In this document: positions 26,210-36,399 of the stretch, one piece after another
Layout of the letters: every line of letters starts with the position of its first letter
Numbering within the stretch: the first letter of the stretch is position 1
Origin: Stutzerimonas stutzeri
GTDB lineage: Bacteria > Pseudomonadota > Gammaproteobacteria > Pseudomonadales > Pseudomonadaceae
Direction of reading: 5' to 3'
DNA length: 64,000 nucleotides
NCBI RefSeq assembly: GCF_002890895.1
Contig: NZ_POUL01000005.1
Location: 310,001 to 374,000 of the forward strand
Position numbers and translations under genes: made by a program
Notes under the pieces: generated by a model
What the model saw: the letters and a program-made list of their open reading frames with translations, nothing else
The model's database searches: none
Told to the model about the DNA's origin: nothing

Positions 26210-28258
26210 ATGAAAAAAATGAACGCGAATGCATTGCTGGCAGGGGTACGTAGCAATACGTTGATCGCCGGCCTGTTTATCCTTCTGATCGTCTCGATGG
26301 TGTTGCTGTTCGTGAACTTCGCGTACATCAATACACAGGCCGACTACGATAACGAGTACGTTGGACACGCAGGTGAGCTGCGAGTTCTCTCCCAGCGCAT
26401 CGCGAAGAACGCGGTTGAGGCGGCCACCGGTACCCCCGAGGCATTCGACTCGCTGAAAGATGCTCGCAATGACTTTAGCGAGCGTTGGAGCTACCTCTCG
26501 GTTGGCGATGAGCGCATCGGATTGCCTGCGGTACCGGAAGCGCTTCAATCCGAAGTGGCGGCAGTGCAGCAGGATTGGGATACGCTGCGGCAGAACACCG
26601 ACGCGATCCTTGCCAGCGAACAAACAGTACTGTCCTTGCATCAGGTGGCAGCCACCCTCGCCGAAACGATCCCTCAGCTGCAGGTTGAGTATGAGGAGGT
26701 CGTGGACATCCTTTTGGAAAGTGGCGCTCCAGCCGCTCAGGTTTCCGTGGCCCAGCGTCAATCGCTGCTCGCGGAACGTATCCTGGGGTCGGTCAACAAG
26801 GTGCTTTCCGGTGATCAGGACTCTGTGCAGGCCGCAGACATGTTTGGTCGCGACGCCAGCCTGTTCGGTCGAGTGCTCAGCGCCATGCTGGAAGGCAACG
26901 AGGCCATGGGCATTACCCGGGTCAGCGACGTCGAAGCATTGGATCGGTTGGCCGCTATTTCAGAGCTGTTCCAGTTCGTTTCCGGATCGGTAGACGAGAT
27001 TCTGGAAACCTCACCGGAACTGTTCCAGGTACGTGAGTCATCGAACAGCATCTTCGAGGTTTCGCAGACGCTGCTCGACAAAACGTCCGAGCTGACCCAG
27101 GGGCTTCAAAATCGTGCTGAAGCCCGTTACGTCAATACCCTCGCTGGCTATGTCCTTGGTGCATTGGCACTGGCTTCGATTCTGCTGATCGGCCTGGTCA
27201 TGGTTCAGGTTACGCGTCGTCGGTTGAGCGAAACCGCGGAAAAGAATGAGCGTAACCAGACAGCGATTTTGCGTCTGCTTGACGAAATCGGCGACCTAGC
27301 TGACGGTGACCTGACGGTAGCCGCCACTGTTACCGAAGACTTCACTGGTGCTATCGCTGACTCGATCAACTACTCCATTGACCAGTTGCGCGACCTGGTT
27401 GAAACGATCAACCAGACCGCCGTACAGGTGTCCGGTGCGGCCCAGGAAACCCAGGCAACCGCAATGCATCTGGCCGAAGCATCCGAGCATCAGGCTCAGG
27501 AGATTGCTGGTGCCTCCGCGGCGATCAATGAAATGGCCGTGTCGATTGACCAGGTATCGGCTAACGCCGCCGAATCCTCGGCGGTAGCCGAGCGGTCGGT
27601 AGCGATCGCGAACAAGGGCAACGAGGTGGTGCACAACACCATTACCGGTATGGATAACATCCGGGAGCAGATTCAAGACACTTCCAAGCGAATCAAACGT
27701 CTCGGCGAGTCCTCGCAGGAGATCGGCGATATCGTCAGCCTGATCAACGACATCGCCGACCAGACAAACATCCTCGCGCTGAATGCCGCAATTCAGGCCT
27801 CCATGGCCGGCGACGCCGGTCGAGGCTTTGCGGTCGTTGCGGACGAAGTACAGCGTCTTGCGGAGCGTTCCTCTGCTGCAACAAAGCAGATCGAAGCGCT
27901 GGTTAAGACCATTCAGACAGACACGAACGAAGCGGTTATCTCGATGGAGCAGACCACGTCCGAAGTGGTTCGAGGTGCCCGCCTGGCCCAGGACGCAGGG
28001 GTCGCTCTGGAGGAAATCGAAAAGGTATCCAAGAGCCTTGCGGCGCTCATCCAGAACATTTCCAACGCGGCTCGCCAACAGGCGTCGTCGGCTGGTCATA
28101 TTTCCAACACCATGAACGTCATTCAGGAAATTACCTCGCAAACATCTTCCGGTACCACAGCTACCGCGAAGAGCATCGGTAACCTGGCCAAGATGGCCAA
28201 TGAGATGCGGCATTCGGTATCCGGCTTTACTCTGCCGGAAACGCAGGATCAGGCCTGA
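26210..28258 (+). CDS. pilJ: Type IV pilus methyl-accepting chemotaxis protein PilJ
   Basis: The receptor of the Pil-Chp system, 682 residues. It has a first transmembrane helix (about 14-36), a periplasmic region with two PilJ-type helical modules (about 40-305), a second helix (about 310-333), and a HAMP/signalling domain. The MCP hairpin tip is recognisable near residue 510-550 ([48 protein letters not shown] region). It is thought to sense pilin interactions at surfaces. The start [12 protein letters not shown] at 26210 gives the family length; the frame open from 26150 is not supported. Confidence 0.96.
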   Translation: MKKMNANALLAGVRSNTLIAGLFILLIVSMVLLFVNFAYINTQADYDNEYVGHAGELRVLSQRIAKNAVEAATGTPEAFDSLKDARNDFSERWSYLSVGDERIGLPAVPEALQSEVAAVQQDWDTLRQNTDAILASEQTVLSLHQVAATLAETIPQLQVEYEEVVDILLESGAPAAQVSVAQRQSLLAERILGSVNKVLSGDQDSVQAADMFGRDASLFGRVLSAMLEGNEAMGITRVSDVEALDRLAAISELFQFVSGSVDEILETSPELFQVRESSNSIFEVSQTLLDKTSELTQGLQNRAEARYVNTLAGYVLGALALASILLIGLVMVQVTRRRLSETAEKNERNQTAILRLLDEIGDLADGDLTVAATVTEDFTGAIADSINYSIDQLRDLVETINQTAVQVSGAAQETQATAMHLAEASEHQAQEIAGASAAINEMAVSIDQVSANAAESSAVAERSVAIANKGNEVVHNTITGMDNIREQIQDTSKRIKRLGESSQEIGDIVSLINDIADQTNILALNAAIQASMAGDAGRGFAVVADEVQRLAERSSAATKQIEALVKTIQTDTNEAVISMEQTTSEVVRGARLAQDAGVALEEIEKVSKSLAALIQNISNAARQQASSAGHISNTMNVIQEITSQTSSGTTATAKSIGNLAKMANEMRHSVSGFTLPETQDQA

Positions 28259-28270
28259 TTTGAGAGCGCG

Positions 28271-28289
28271 GCGGCCTGAAACGGGCCGC
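28271..28289 (+). other. Hairpin in the pilJ-pilK gap
   Basis: GCGGCC (28271-28276), 7-nt loop, GGCCGC (28284-28289) lies between pilJ and pilK with no T-run. It could protect the pilJ 3' end or lower downstream expression. Confidence 0.4.
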
Positions 28290-28318
28290 TGTAGAATTTC
28301 ATGGATAAGGGGCAGGGT

Positions 28319-29185
28319 ATGCAGCCAGGTGTTGATTGGTCACTGAGACCCTTGGCTGATATGTCGGCAGCGGAATTCAATGACTGGCAGACCCTGCTCG
28401 AGGAGCGTTCTGGCCTGGTTGTGACCGAGCAACGACGGATCTTTCTCCAGACCAATCTGAGCCGCCGCATGCGCGAAGTCGGGGCGCAGGATTATGCGAG
28501 CTACTACCGCCAGGTCACCGACGGTCCTCGAGGGGCTGTTGAATGGTCCACTCTGATGGACAGTCTGACTGTACAAGAGACCCGTTTTTTTCGTCATCCG
28601 CCGTCGTTTGCAATGCTTTCCGATTACATACAGCAGCGTGTGGAGTCGCGGAATGCTGCTCGGCCCTGGTCGCTGTGGAGCGTTGGTTGTGCAAGCGGCG
28701 AGGAGACCTACTCGTTGGCGATTTGTGCAGCTGAGGCGCTTAAGTGCACCGACGGCGAAACACAGTTTGGTGTGATAGGAAGCGATATCAGTCTCAGTGC
28801 GTTGAGCCGTTCACGTGAGGGCCTCTATGGTCTACGTCGACTCGAACATCTGGAGCCCGACCTACGCGAGCGGTATTTCCAGCCACTGGCGGGTGATCGT
28901 TTTCAGGTGGTACCCAGTCTGGCAGCGAGGGTGTGCTTTGCCCGACTTAACGTGCTGGAGCTGGCCGGTGCACCAATGTCCGATGTGGACGTCATTTTTT
29001 GTCAGAACCTGTTGATCTACTTTCGTCGCTGGCGCCGCCGCGAAATCCTCAATCGTCTTGCCGAGCGCCTGGCGCCGGGAGGGTTGCTGGTCACTGGCGC
29101 GGGTGAGGTGGTCGGTTGGCAGCACCCGGAGCTGGTTCCGGTGGCTGATAGTCAGGTTCTGGCCTTTACCCGGAAATGTTTATGA
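28319..29185 (+). CDS. pilK: CheR-type methyltransferase PilK
   Basis: A SAM-dependent glutamate methyltransferase that adapts PilJ. The 288-residue product has an N-terminal helical CheR domain, the SVGCASGEETYSLAI SAM motif near residue 120, and LNVLELAGAPMSDVDVIFCQNLLIYF with the family NxLxYF segment. I prefer the ATG at 28319, preceded by AAGGGG at a 6-nt spacing; an in-frame ATG at 28301 would add six residues. Its stop is overlapped by an alternative ATG of chpA. Confidence 0.93.
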   Translation: MQPGVDWSLRPLADMSAAEFNDWQTLLEERSGLVVTEQRRIFLQTNLSRRMREVGAQDYASYYRQVTDGPRGAVEWSTLMDSLTVQETRFFRHPPSFAMLSDYIQQRVESRNAARPWSLWSVGCASGEETYSLAICAAEALKCTDGETQFGVIGSDISLSALSRSREGLYGLRRLEHLEPDLRERYFQPLAGDRFQVVPSLAARVCFARLNVLELAGAPMSDVDVIFCQNLLIYFRRWRRREILNRLAERLAPGGLLVTGAGEVVGWQHPELVPVADSQVLAFTRKCL

Positions 29186-29196
29186 GCGGAGTCGCT

Positions 29197-32100
29197 ATGG
29201 GTGATCGGCACGATTATGTCGCCCTGGAGTGGGTGAAAGGCGAGATTGCCGAAACGCTGAAGCAGGCACGGCAGGCTTTGGAAGCGTTCGTCGAAAACCC
29301 GCAAGACTCGACGCGGATGCGCTTCTGTCTGACCTATGTACATCAGGTGCATGGCACCTTGCAGATGGTTGAGTTCTATGGCGCTGCACTGCTTGCCGAA
29401 GAAATGGAGCAGTTAGCTCGTGCGCTATTGGATGAAAGCGTCGCCAGCCAGACCGAAGCGCTTGAAGTGCTCATGCAGGCGATTCTTCAGATGCCGGTTT
29501 ATCTGGATCGTATCCAGAGCGCTCGGCGCGATCTACCCATGGTGGTCCTGCCGCTGCTCAACGATCTTCGAGCGGCACGTGGCGAGAAGCTGTTGTCGGA
29601 AACCAGCCTGTTTTCGCCAGACATGTCCGTGCGAGCGCCGGCCCTTTCGGGCGAATTTTTGGCGCAGCGACAGACCGAGGATTTGCCAACGCTGCTTCGA
29701 AAACTAAGGCAGATGTTGCAGGTCGCGTTGGTCGGGGTCATTCGTAACCAGGATCTATCCACCAATTTAAGCTACATGGCACGTGTCTTTGCGCGCCTGG
29801 AAATGCTCTGTAAGGATGCGCCCTTGGGCGCGCTATGGCAGATCGCATCCGGTGTAGTGGAGGGGCTCGCCAGCGGCGCTGTCGCTAACGGCACCACGGT
29901 TCGAAACCTATTACGTCAGGTAGACAAAGAGCTCAAGCGTCTGGTCGCGGAGGGCGCTGAGGGCATCAATCAGGCAGCTCCTGACGAGCTGACCAAAAAT
30001 CTTCTGTTCTATATAGCCAAGGCGCCGGCCCAGAGCCCGCGAATCCAGGCGTTGAAGGCTGAGTACAGCCTGGATGATGCGCTACCCGATAGCACGCTGG
30101 TCGACGAAGAGCGGGCCCAGCTTGCTGGACCGGACCGCGGCGCCATGCGCTCGGTGGTGGCTGCATTGTGCGAGGAGCTGGTCCGGGTAAAGGACAGCCT
30201 GGATCTGTTCGTGCGCAGCGATCGTACGGGCCTCACGGATCTCGGAGCGCTACAGTCGCCGCTCAAGCAGATAGCCGATACGCTCGCTGTGCTCGGTTTC
30301 GGTCAACCACGGCGGATCATTCTGGACCAGATCAGCCTGGTCGAAGGTTTGGCGAATGGGCGCCAGCAGCCTGACGACGCAGCTCTGATGGATGTCGCAG
30401 GCGCGCTGCTGTACGTCGAAGCGACGCTCGCCGGCATGGTTGGCGGCACCTCAGCTGAGCATGGTGGCGAGGACAGTCACCTCCCAACCACCGATGTCGG
30501 GCAGATCCATCGCCTGGTTATCCGCGAGGCGCGTACGGGGCTGGAGCAGGCGAAAGACGCCATCATAGAGTTCATTGCCTCCCAATGGAATCATCAACAT
30601 CTGGCGCGTGTTCCGGAGTTGCTGACCCAATCCCGCGGCGGACTTGCAATGGTTCCCCTTGCCCGCGCCGCGGCCTTGCTGGATGCCTGTAACCAGTACA
30701 TCCAAGAACAGCTGCTCGCTAAACAGGCAATCCCTGATTGGCAAAGCCTGGATACGCTTGCGGATGCAATAACCAGCGTCGAATACTACCTGGAGCGCCT
30801 CAGTGAAGACTGCGGCTCACAGGGTGACCTGATTCTCGATGTGGCAGAAGAAAGTTTGCAGGCGTTGGGCTATCCGCTCAGCGTGCAGGCTCCAAGTCAG
30901 TTTGAACAAACGGACTCGGAGACGAGTTTCGAGCTGTCAGATCCGCTCGATGAAATCGAAGTGCTCTCTCTGGAACCGGCATCAGAGTCTATAAGTACCC
31001 CTGAGACTCAGGACGCGAGCTCGCTTTGGTCAGACCCTTCGCAGACCGGGTTCGACTCGCAGACCAACGTCGATCTGATCCACGACGAAGAGTTGAACGT
31101 CGCCGATGTCGTTGAGGTTGAAGCGTTCGACTGGTCGGGAGAGGATGCCGAGCTGACCGAGGCAGAGCCGTCGCAGGCGATTAGCACTGCGACTGTCGAG
31201 ACGTTGAGCGATTCCCAGGGTCAGCCTGCCGATGACGAGATCGGCTACGAAGTCGATTGGTGCGAAGCGGAGATGACGGCACTCGATATGCCCGAAGTCT
31301 CGTTGCCCGACCCGGTGATTCAGTCGGCTAACGACGAGCCGGTCATGACCGTGGCGGACGTATTGGCAACACCTGTTGCTTCCGTCAATCCCCCGGCACG
31401 GGATGTTCCGCCAAGCCTTCTGCCGCCTCCTGAGGGTGAAGAGGCAGTCGATGATGACTTGCTGGAGGTGTTCATCGAGGAGGCTGCCGAGGTTCTTGAA
31501 ACCATCAGTGAGTACCTGCCGCGCTGGTGTGAAGATCCCATGGACAAGGAGGCGCTCGGCGAGGTGCGGCGTGCCTTCCATACCCTCAAGGGCAGCGGGC
31601 GAATGGTCCGTGCTTTGGTCATTGGAGAACTTGCCTGGTCTGTCGAAAACCTGCTCAACCGGGTTCTGGATCGCAGCATTGAAGCTGGCGAGCCAGTCAA
31701 AAAGCTGGTGAGAGATGTGGTGGCGTTGATGCCGGCGCTAGTCGAAGAGTTTGCAGCCAAGGCCCAACGCCAACGCGACGACGTCGACCTGCTGGCCGCA
31801 AACGCTCACGCCTTGGCCCGAGGGCAGTTGCCAGAACCTGCCCCGCAAGGCGGCGTCGCACAAGACCAGCCGGCCCAAGAAGAAGCAGATGAAGATGTGC
31901 TAGATCCGCAGTTGCTGGAGATATTCCGTAATGAGGCTGAAGCGCATCTGGCCACACTCGTCGACTTTCTCGCCGATTGCGCGCAACGCTTGCCGCAACC
32001 AGTAACCGACCCTTTACAGCGTGCGCTGCACACCCTCAAGGGTAGCGCCCATATGGCGGGCATTCTGCCCATGGCTGAAGTTGCCACACCATTGGAAAGA

Positions 32101-35100
32101 ATGGTCAAGGAGTTCAAGGCCAACCTGATACAGATGGATCTGGCCGAGGCCGAGCTTCTACACACCGCTGAGCAGTTGCTCAGGCGTGGACTGGAAAATC
32201 TCGAGCGTGAGCCGCTGGCGGCCATCGAGGGAGCGGAGGCGTTCATTGCTCGCGTGCATGAGTTGCATCAGGCCCGACTGGCGGATGCCGGTGAGCGAGG
32301 CGACAGAGAGCACGGCGAGCCACGCGACCCTGGCATGATTGCGCTGTTTCTGTCGGAAGGCATGAACATCCTGCTTGACGCCGAAGCGCTACTGCAGAGT
32401 TGGCGCGAGCATCCAGCCGAGCGGCAAGAATTGACCGCGCTGTTGGAAGAACTGACGACGCTGGGTCTTGGCGCCCAGATGGCCGAGTTGCCACAGATCG
32501 ACACACTGTGTCAGGTGTTGCTTGATCTCTATGCCGTTGTGCAGGAAGGGCGTCTAGCGGTCAGCGCCCGGTTCTTCGATGACGTCGAACAGGCACATGA
32601 AGCCTTGGTCGGCATGATGGATCAGGTCGCGGCAGGTCTGCAGGTGACCGGGCAGCCCGAGCTAGTGGCCAGACTTGAGAGTTTGCTCGCCGAGGCGATT
32701 GATCCGCTTACGTTGGAACAGCCGGTCAACGAAGTTTCCGGAGAGGCCTCTGCCACGTTTGCTTCGGCAGATAGTGCCCCCGAGCCTCTGGCCGAAGCCG
32801 AAGCCGAAGCCGAAGCCGAAGCCGAAGCCGAAGCCGAAGCCGAAGCCGAAGCCGAAGCCTGGCCTGTCGAGCCTAGCTTGGGCGAGGACGAGTTGGACGG
32901 AGAAATGGTCGAGATCTTTCTCGACGAAGCCGTCGATTTGCTAGAGAGTGCCGGCGGCGCACTGGAGCGCTGGCTCGGAGATCCGTCTAATCAGTTGGCG
33001 CTATCGGCATTGTTACGCGATCTGCACACGCTCAAGGGCGGCGCACGCATGGCTGAAATTCGGCCGATCGGCGATTTGGCACATGAGCTTGAAACGCTCT
33101 ATGAAGGCCTTTCCGATGGTCGCTACGTGCATACCGATGACCTCGCCACACTGTTATTACGCAGTCACGATCAGCTAGCGGTGCAACTTGAGCAGCTTCA
33201 GGCACACCAGCCGATGGATGCCGCTACAGGGCTCATCGAGCATATTCGCGCGTATCGGCAAGGTGTCTCGCCGAACTTTGGTCCGGTTGCTTCGACCGAC
33301 GATGAAGTACCAATGGCCGAAGAGGGCGCGCAGAGCACGGATGCTGCTTTTGAAGAGGCTGAGCCGCTGGAAGCTGTAGAGCGGCTTGATGATTCCGTGT
33401 TCGCGCTTGAAATGGACAGCGATGACCTTGAGCTGGAAAGTCCTTCAGCTAACGACCTCCCGTTTGCAGCGTCAGGCCAGCCTGAGGAACAGTTTGTCGC
33501 AGCGTTGCCCGAAGAGTCGGAGGCGGTCGCGCGGCCGGAGTCGATGTCGGCGGACGAGCATGGCAAGGCCGGAGAAGGCAGCTGGGAAAGTCGTGATCCG
33601 GAGCTGGTGGAAATATTCCTGGAGGAAGGCTTTGACATCATCGAGCGCGCCGGAGCATCGCTTCAGCGTTGGATGGAAGATGTAGGCAACAGTTTTGAAA
33701 TCGAGGCGTTGCAGCGAGACCTGCATACCTTGAAAGGCGGTGCGCGGATGGCGGATATCCGCGAGATCGGCGATCTTGCTCATGAGCTTGAGTATTTGTA
33801 CGAAGGACTGTGTGCCGGTAATTACCGCGCAAGTGAGACCTTGTTCACGCTGCTTCAGACCTGCCATGACCGGCTCGCCGAGATGCTTGACGCCGTACGC
33901 GCTTTCCGAGATCTGCCTAACGGGAAAGACCTGATTGGGACCATCCAGCAGTTTCGCGCGAACCCTGAAGAGCAATTGAGCATGCCGAGCAGCGTTGCTT
34001 TGAAGGCAGCGGAGGATGCTGCTCAAGACGCCGCCGAAGCCGAGATTCTGGATATTTTCGTCGAGGAAGCCGACGAACTGCTGGAGGAAATGGAAAGCGC
34101 TCTTGGACGCTGGGAAGCCACGCAAGATAGTACGGCCCCTCTGGGCGACATGATGCGCGTGCTGCATACGCTGAAGGGTGGCGCGCGGCTGGCGGCCCAA
34201 GGTCGCCTGGGCGACATGGCGCACGATCTGGAACAACGTCTTAGTGAGGCGCAACTCCAGGGTGATCCGTGGACTGACAGCTTGTTTATGGACGTGCAGG
34301 GCGGCTACGACGCGTTGCTCAAAGAGGTTGAGTCGATGCGCGCGCGGCTTAAACCTGAGCCCGACGTCCCTACAGACCATCAGGTTGAGGAAAGTCTTCA
34401 CGGCGACCACCCCGACTCATCGGTAATCGTGCTCGAAACGCCTATCGTAGCTGCCAGTGCCCAGGCTTCGGTCAACAGTGCGCCGGCCAAGGTTCTGCCG
34501 TTCATCCGACGCGCCGAACAGGCCGCTCTGGATGCTGCATCACGTCGCGCGCCGCAGGAACTGGTCAAGGTACCTGCTGAACTCCTGGAAGGTTTGGTCA
34601 ATCTGGCGGGGGAGACATCGATCTTCCGCGGCCGGGTTGAGCAGCAGGTCAGCGATGTCAGCTTCACCCTGGGTGAGATGGAAGCCACCATCGAGCGGGT
34701 GCGCGATCAGTTGCGGCGGCTGGATACCGAAACTCAGGCGCAAATTCTAAGCCGCTATCAGGCCGAGGCGGAGCGTGCGGGGTATGACGATTTCGATCCG
34801 CTGGAAATGGACCGGCATTCCCAGCTGCAGCAACTGTCACGCGCGTTGTTCGAATCTGCATCTGACCTGCTGGATCTGAAAGAAACCCTGGCCGCACGTA
34901 ATCGTGACGCCGAAACACTGTTACTGCAGCAGGCGCGCGTCAACACGGAACTGCAAGAAGGCCTCATGCGCACCCGCATGGTTCCCTTCGATCGTCTGGT
35001 GCCGCGTTTGCGCCGGATCGTTCGCCAGGTAGCGGGCGAGCTAGGTAAACAGGTCGAGTTTCTGGTCGGTAATGCGACGGGAGAAATGGACCGTAGTGTG

Positions 35101-36399
35101 CTGGAGCGCATCGTCGCACCGTTGGAGCACATGCTGCGCAATGCCGTTGATCATGGGATCGAAGTGGGCACCAAGCGTGTCGCGGCGGGCAAGCCTGAGC
35201 AAGGCAATATCCGTCTCGATCTGAGCCGTGAAGGCGGTGACATCGTGCTGGCGTTGAGCGATGACGGTGCCGGTATCAACCTCGAAGCAGTCCGTCGGAA
35301 AGCGATTGAGCGCGGCTTGATGCAACCGGGTAGCGAACTATCCGACCATGAGGTGCTGCAGTTCATTCTGGAGGCGGGGTTCTCCACTGCCGAGCAAGTG
35401 ACGCAGATATCCGGACGCGGCGTAGGTATGGATGTGGTGCACTCGGAAGTCAAGCAGCTCGGCGGCTCCATGAGCATCGAGTCGACCCTCGGCAAGGGAA
35501 CACGTTTCCTGATCCGCCTGCCCTTTACCGTGTCGGTCAACCGGGCGCTGATGGTGTACTCAGGTGAGGACCTTTATGCGATCCCGCTCAACACGATCGA
35601 AGGTATCGTACGTGTGTCGCCGTACGAACTCGAAGCCTATTACCAGCCTGGAGCATCGCGCTTCGAATACGCTGGTCAAACCTATGAGTTGCGTTATCTA
35701 GGCGAGCTGCTAAACAACGGACAGCGTCCCAAGCTGGTCGGACAGAGCCTGCCTTTGCCTGTCATCCTGGTGCGCTCGAACGAGCACAGTGTCGCGGTGC
35801 AGGTCGATAGCCTCGCCGGTTCCCGGGAAATTGTGGTGAAGGGTCTGGGGCCGCAATTTGCCACTGTCCCAGGGATCTCCGGTGCGACCATCCTCGGCGA
35901 TGGCCGGGTGGTGGTGATCCTCGATCTGCTCGCGACCATTCGTGTCCTGCATGCTCACCTACTTACCCAGCAGCAGCCATTGCGCCTGTTGGGCGAAGAC
36001 GAGCCGGTCGATGTCGAAGTCGATCGGCCTACGTTGGTGATGGTCGTGGATGACTCGGTGACCGTGCGTAAGGTCACCAGTCGTCTGCTCGAGCGTAACG
36101 GTATGAATGTGCTGACAGCTAAGGACGGCGTCGATGCGATCACGCAGCTGCAGGAACGCAAGCCGGACATCATTCTGCTGGACATCGAGATGCCGAGAAT
36201 GGATGGCTTCGAAGTGGCAACGCTGGTGCGCCACGATGAGCATTTGAAGGATCTGCCCATCATCATGATTACCTCGCGTACCGGCGAGAAACACAGAGAC
36301 AGAGCCATGGCCATTGGCGTTAACGAGTACCTAGGGAAGCCCTATCAGGAGTCGCTGCTACTCGAGACGATCCAGCAGTTGGTCACACGTCATGAATGA
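29197..36399 (+). CDS. chpA: Hybrid chemotaxis histidine kinase ChpA
   Basis: The 2400-residue CheA-type core kinase of Pil-Chp. An N-terminal FimL-like region carries HQVHG at His49. Degenerate Hpt modules without His occur around 477-479 (TQSRGG) and at Thr1087 (TTLGLG). Five canonical HTLKG Hpt sites lie at His795, 945, 1277, 1510 and 1657. Then come the dimerisation helices (about 1790), an HATPase with N-box HMLRNAVDHG near 1978 and DDGAGINL/GRGVGMD boxes, a CheW-like domain (about 2120-2250), and a C-terminal receiver with Asp2329 in LLDIEMP. GCGGAG lies 5 nt before this ATG. A GCCGAA repeat encodes an Ala-Glu linker at 1199-1221. Confidence 0.96.
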   Translation: MGDRHDYVALEWVKGEIAETLKQARQALEAFVENPQDSTRMRFCLTYVHQVHGTLQMVEFYGAALLAEEMEQLARALLDESVASQTEALEVLMQAILQMPVYLDRIQSARRDLPMVVLPLLNDLRAARGEKLLSETSLFSPDMSVRAPALSGEFLAQRQTEDLPTLLRKLRQMLQVALVGVIRNQDLSTNLSYMARVFARLEMLCKDAPLGALWQIASGVVEGLASGAVANGTTVRNLLRQVDKELKRLVAEGAEGINQAAPDELTKNLLFYIAKAPAQSPRIQALKAEYSLDDALPDSTLVDEERAQLAGPDRGAMRSVVAALCEELVRVKDSLDLFVRSDRTGLTDLGALQSPLKQIADTLAVLGFGQPRRIILDQISLVEGLANGRQQPDDAALMDVAGALLYVEATLAGMVGGTSAEHGGEDSHLPTTDVGQIHRLVIREARTGLEQAKDAIIEFIASQWNHQHLARVPELLTQSRGGLAMVPLARAAALLDACNQYIQEQLLAKQAIPDWQSLDTLADAITSVEYYLERLSEDCGSQGDLILDVAEESLQALGYPLSVQAPSQFEQTDSETSFELSDPLDEIEVLSLEPASESISTPETQDASSLWSDPSQTGFDSQTNVDLIHDEELNVADVVEVEAFDWSGEDAELTEAEPSQAISTATVETLSDSQGQPADDEIGYEVDWCEAEMTALDMPEVSLPDPVIQSANDEPVMTVADVLATPVASVNPPARDVPPSLLPPPEGEEAVDDDLLEVFIEEAAEVLETISEYLPRWCEDPMDKEALGEVRRAFHTLKGSGRMVRALVIGELAWSVENLLNRVLDRSIEAGEPVKKLVRDVVALMPALVEEFAAKAQRQRDDVDLLAANAHALARGQLPEPAPQGGVAQDQPAQEEADEDVLDPQLLEIFRNEAEAHLATLVDFLADCAQRLPQPVTDPLQRALHTLKGSAHMAGILPMAEVATPLERMVKEFKANLIQMDLAEAELLHTAEQLLRRGLENLEREPLAAIEGAEAFIARVHELHQARLADAGERGDREHGEPRDPGMIALFLSEGMNILLDAEALLQSWREHPAERQELTALLEELTTLGLGAQMAELPQIDTLCQVLLDLYAVVQEGRLAVSARFFDDVEQAHEALVGMMDQVAAGLQVTGQPELVARLESLLAEAIDPLTLEQPVNEVSGEASATFASADSAPEPLAEAEAEAEAEAEAEAEAEAEAEAWPVEPSLGEDELDGEMVEIFLDEAVDLLESAGGALERWLGDPSNQLALSALLRDLHTLKGGARMAEIRPIGDLAHELETLYEGLSDGRYVHTDDLATLLLRSHDQLAVQLEQLQAHQPMDAATGLIEHIRAYRQGVSPNFGPVASTDDEVPMAEEGAQSTDAAFEEAEPLEAVERLDDSVFALEMDSDDLELESPSANDLPFAASGQPEEQFVAALPEESEAVARPESMSADEHGKAGEGSWESRDPELVEIFLEEGFDIIERAGASLQRWMEDVGNSFEIEALQRDLHTLKGGARMADIREIGDLAHELEYLYEGLCAGNYRASETLFTLLQTCHDRLAEMLDAVRAFRDLPNGKDLIGTIQQFRANPEEQLSMPSSVALKAAEDAAQDAAEAEILDIFVEEADELLEEMESALGRWEATQDSTAPLGDMMRVLHTLKGGARLAAQGRLGDMAHDLEQRLSEAQLQGDPWTDSLFMDVQGGYDALLKEVESMRARLKPEPDVPTDHQVEESLHGDHPDSSVIVLETPIVAASAQASVNSAPAKVLPFIRRAEQAALDAASRRAPQELVKVPAELLEGLVNLAGETSIFRGRVEQQVSDVSFTLGEMEATIERVRDQLRRLDTETQAQILSRYQAEAERAGYDDFDPLEMDRHSQLQQLSRALFESASDLLDLKETLAARNRDAETLLLQQARVNTELQEGLMRTRMVPFDRLVPRLRRIVRQVAGELGKQVEFLVGNATGEMDRSVLERIVAPLEHMLRNAVDHGIEVGTKRVAAGKPEQGNIRLDLSREGGDIVLALSDDGAGINLEAVRRKAIERGLMQPGSELSDHEVLQFILEAGFSTAEQVTQISGRGVGMDVVHSEVKQLGGSMSIESTLGKGTRFLIRLPFTVSVNRALMVYSGEDLYAIPLNTIEGIVRVSPYELEAYYQPGASRFEYAGQTYELRYLGELLNNGQRPKLVGQSLPLPVILVRSNEHSVAVQVDSLAGSREIVVKGLGPQFATVPGISGATILGDGRVVVILDLLATIRVLHAHLLTQQQPLRLLGEDEPVDVEVDRPTLVMVVDDSVTVRKVTSRLLERNGMNVLTAKDGVDAITQLQERKPDIILLDIEMPRMDGFEVATLVRHDEHLKDLPIIMITSRTGEKHRDRAMAIGVNEYLGKPYQESLLLETIQQLVTRHE
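32791..32856 (+). repeat. Hexanucleotide microsatellite (GCCGAA)11 inside chpA
   Basis: Eleven perfect tandem copies of GCCGAA, followed by a partial GCC, encode an alternating Ala-Glu linker (ChpA residues 1199-1221) between the Thr-type module and the third canonical Hpt. The unit is a multiple of three, so gain or loss of copies would change linker length without shifting frame. Confidence 0.97.

Noticed and set aside
25892..28213. Long minus-strand frames opposite pilI and pilJ
   Set aside because: These are shadows of genes with clear CheW and MCP domains; compositions are Gly/His/Arg-rich and no motif is visible.
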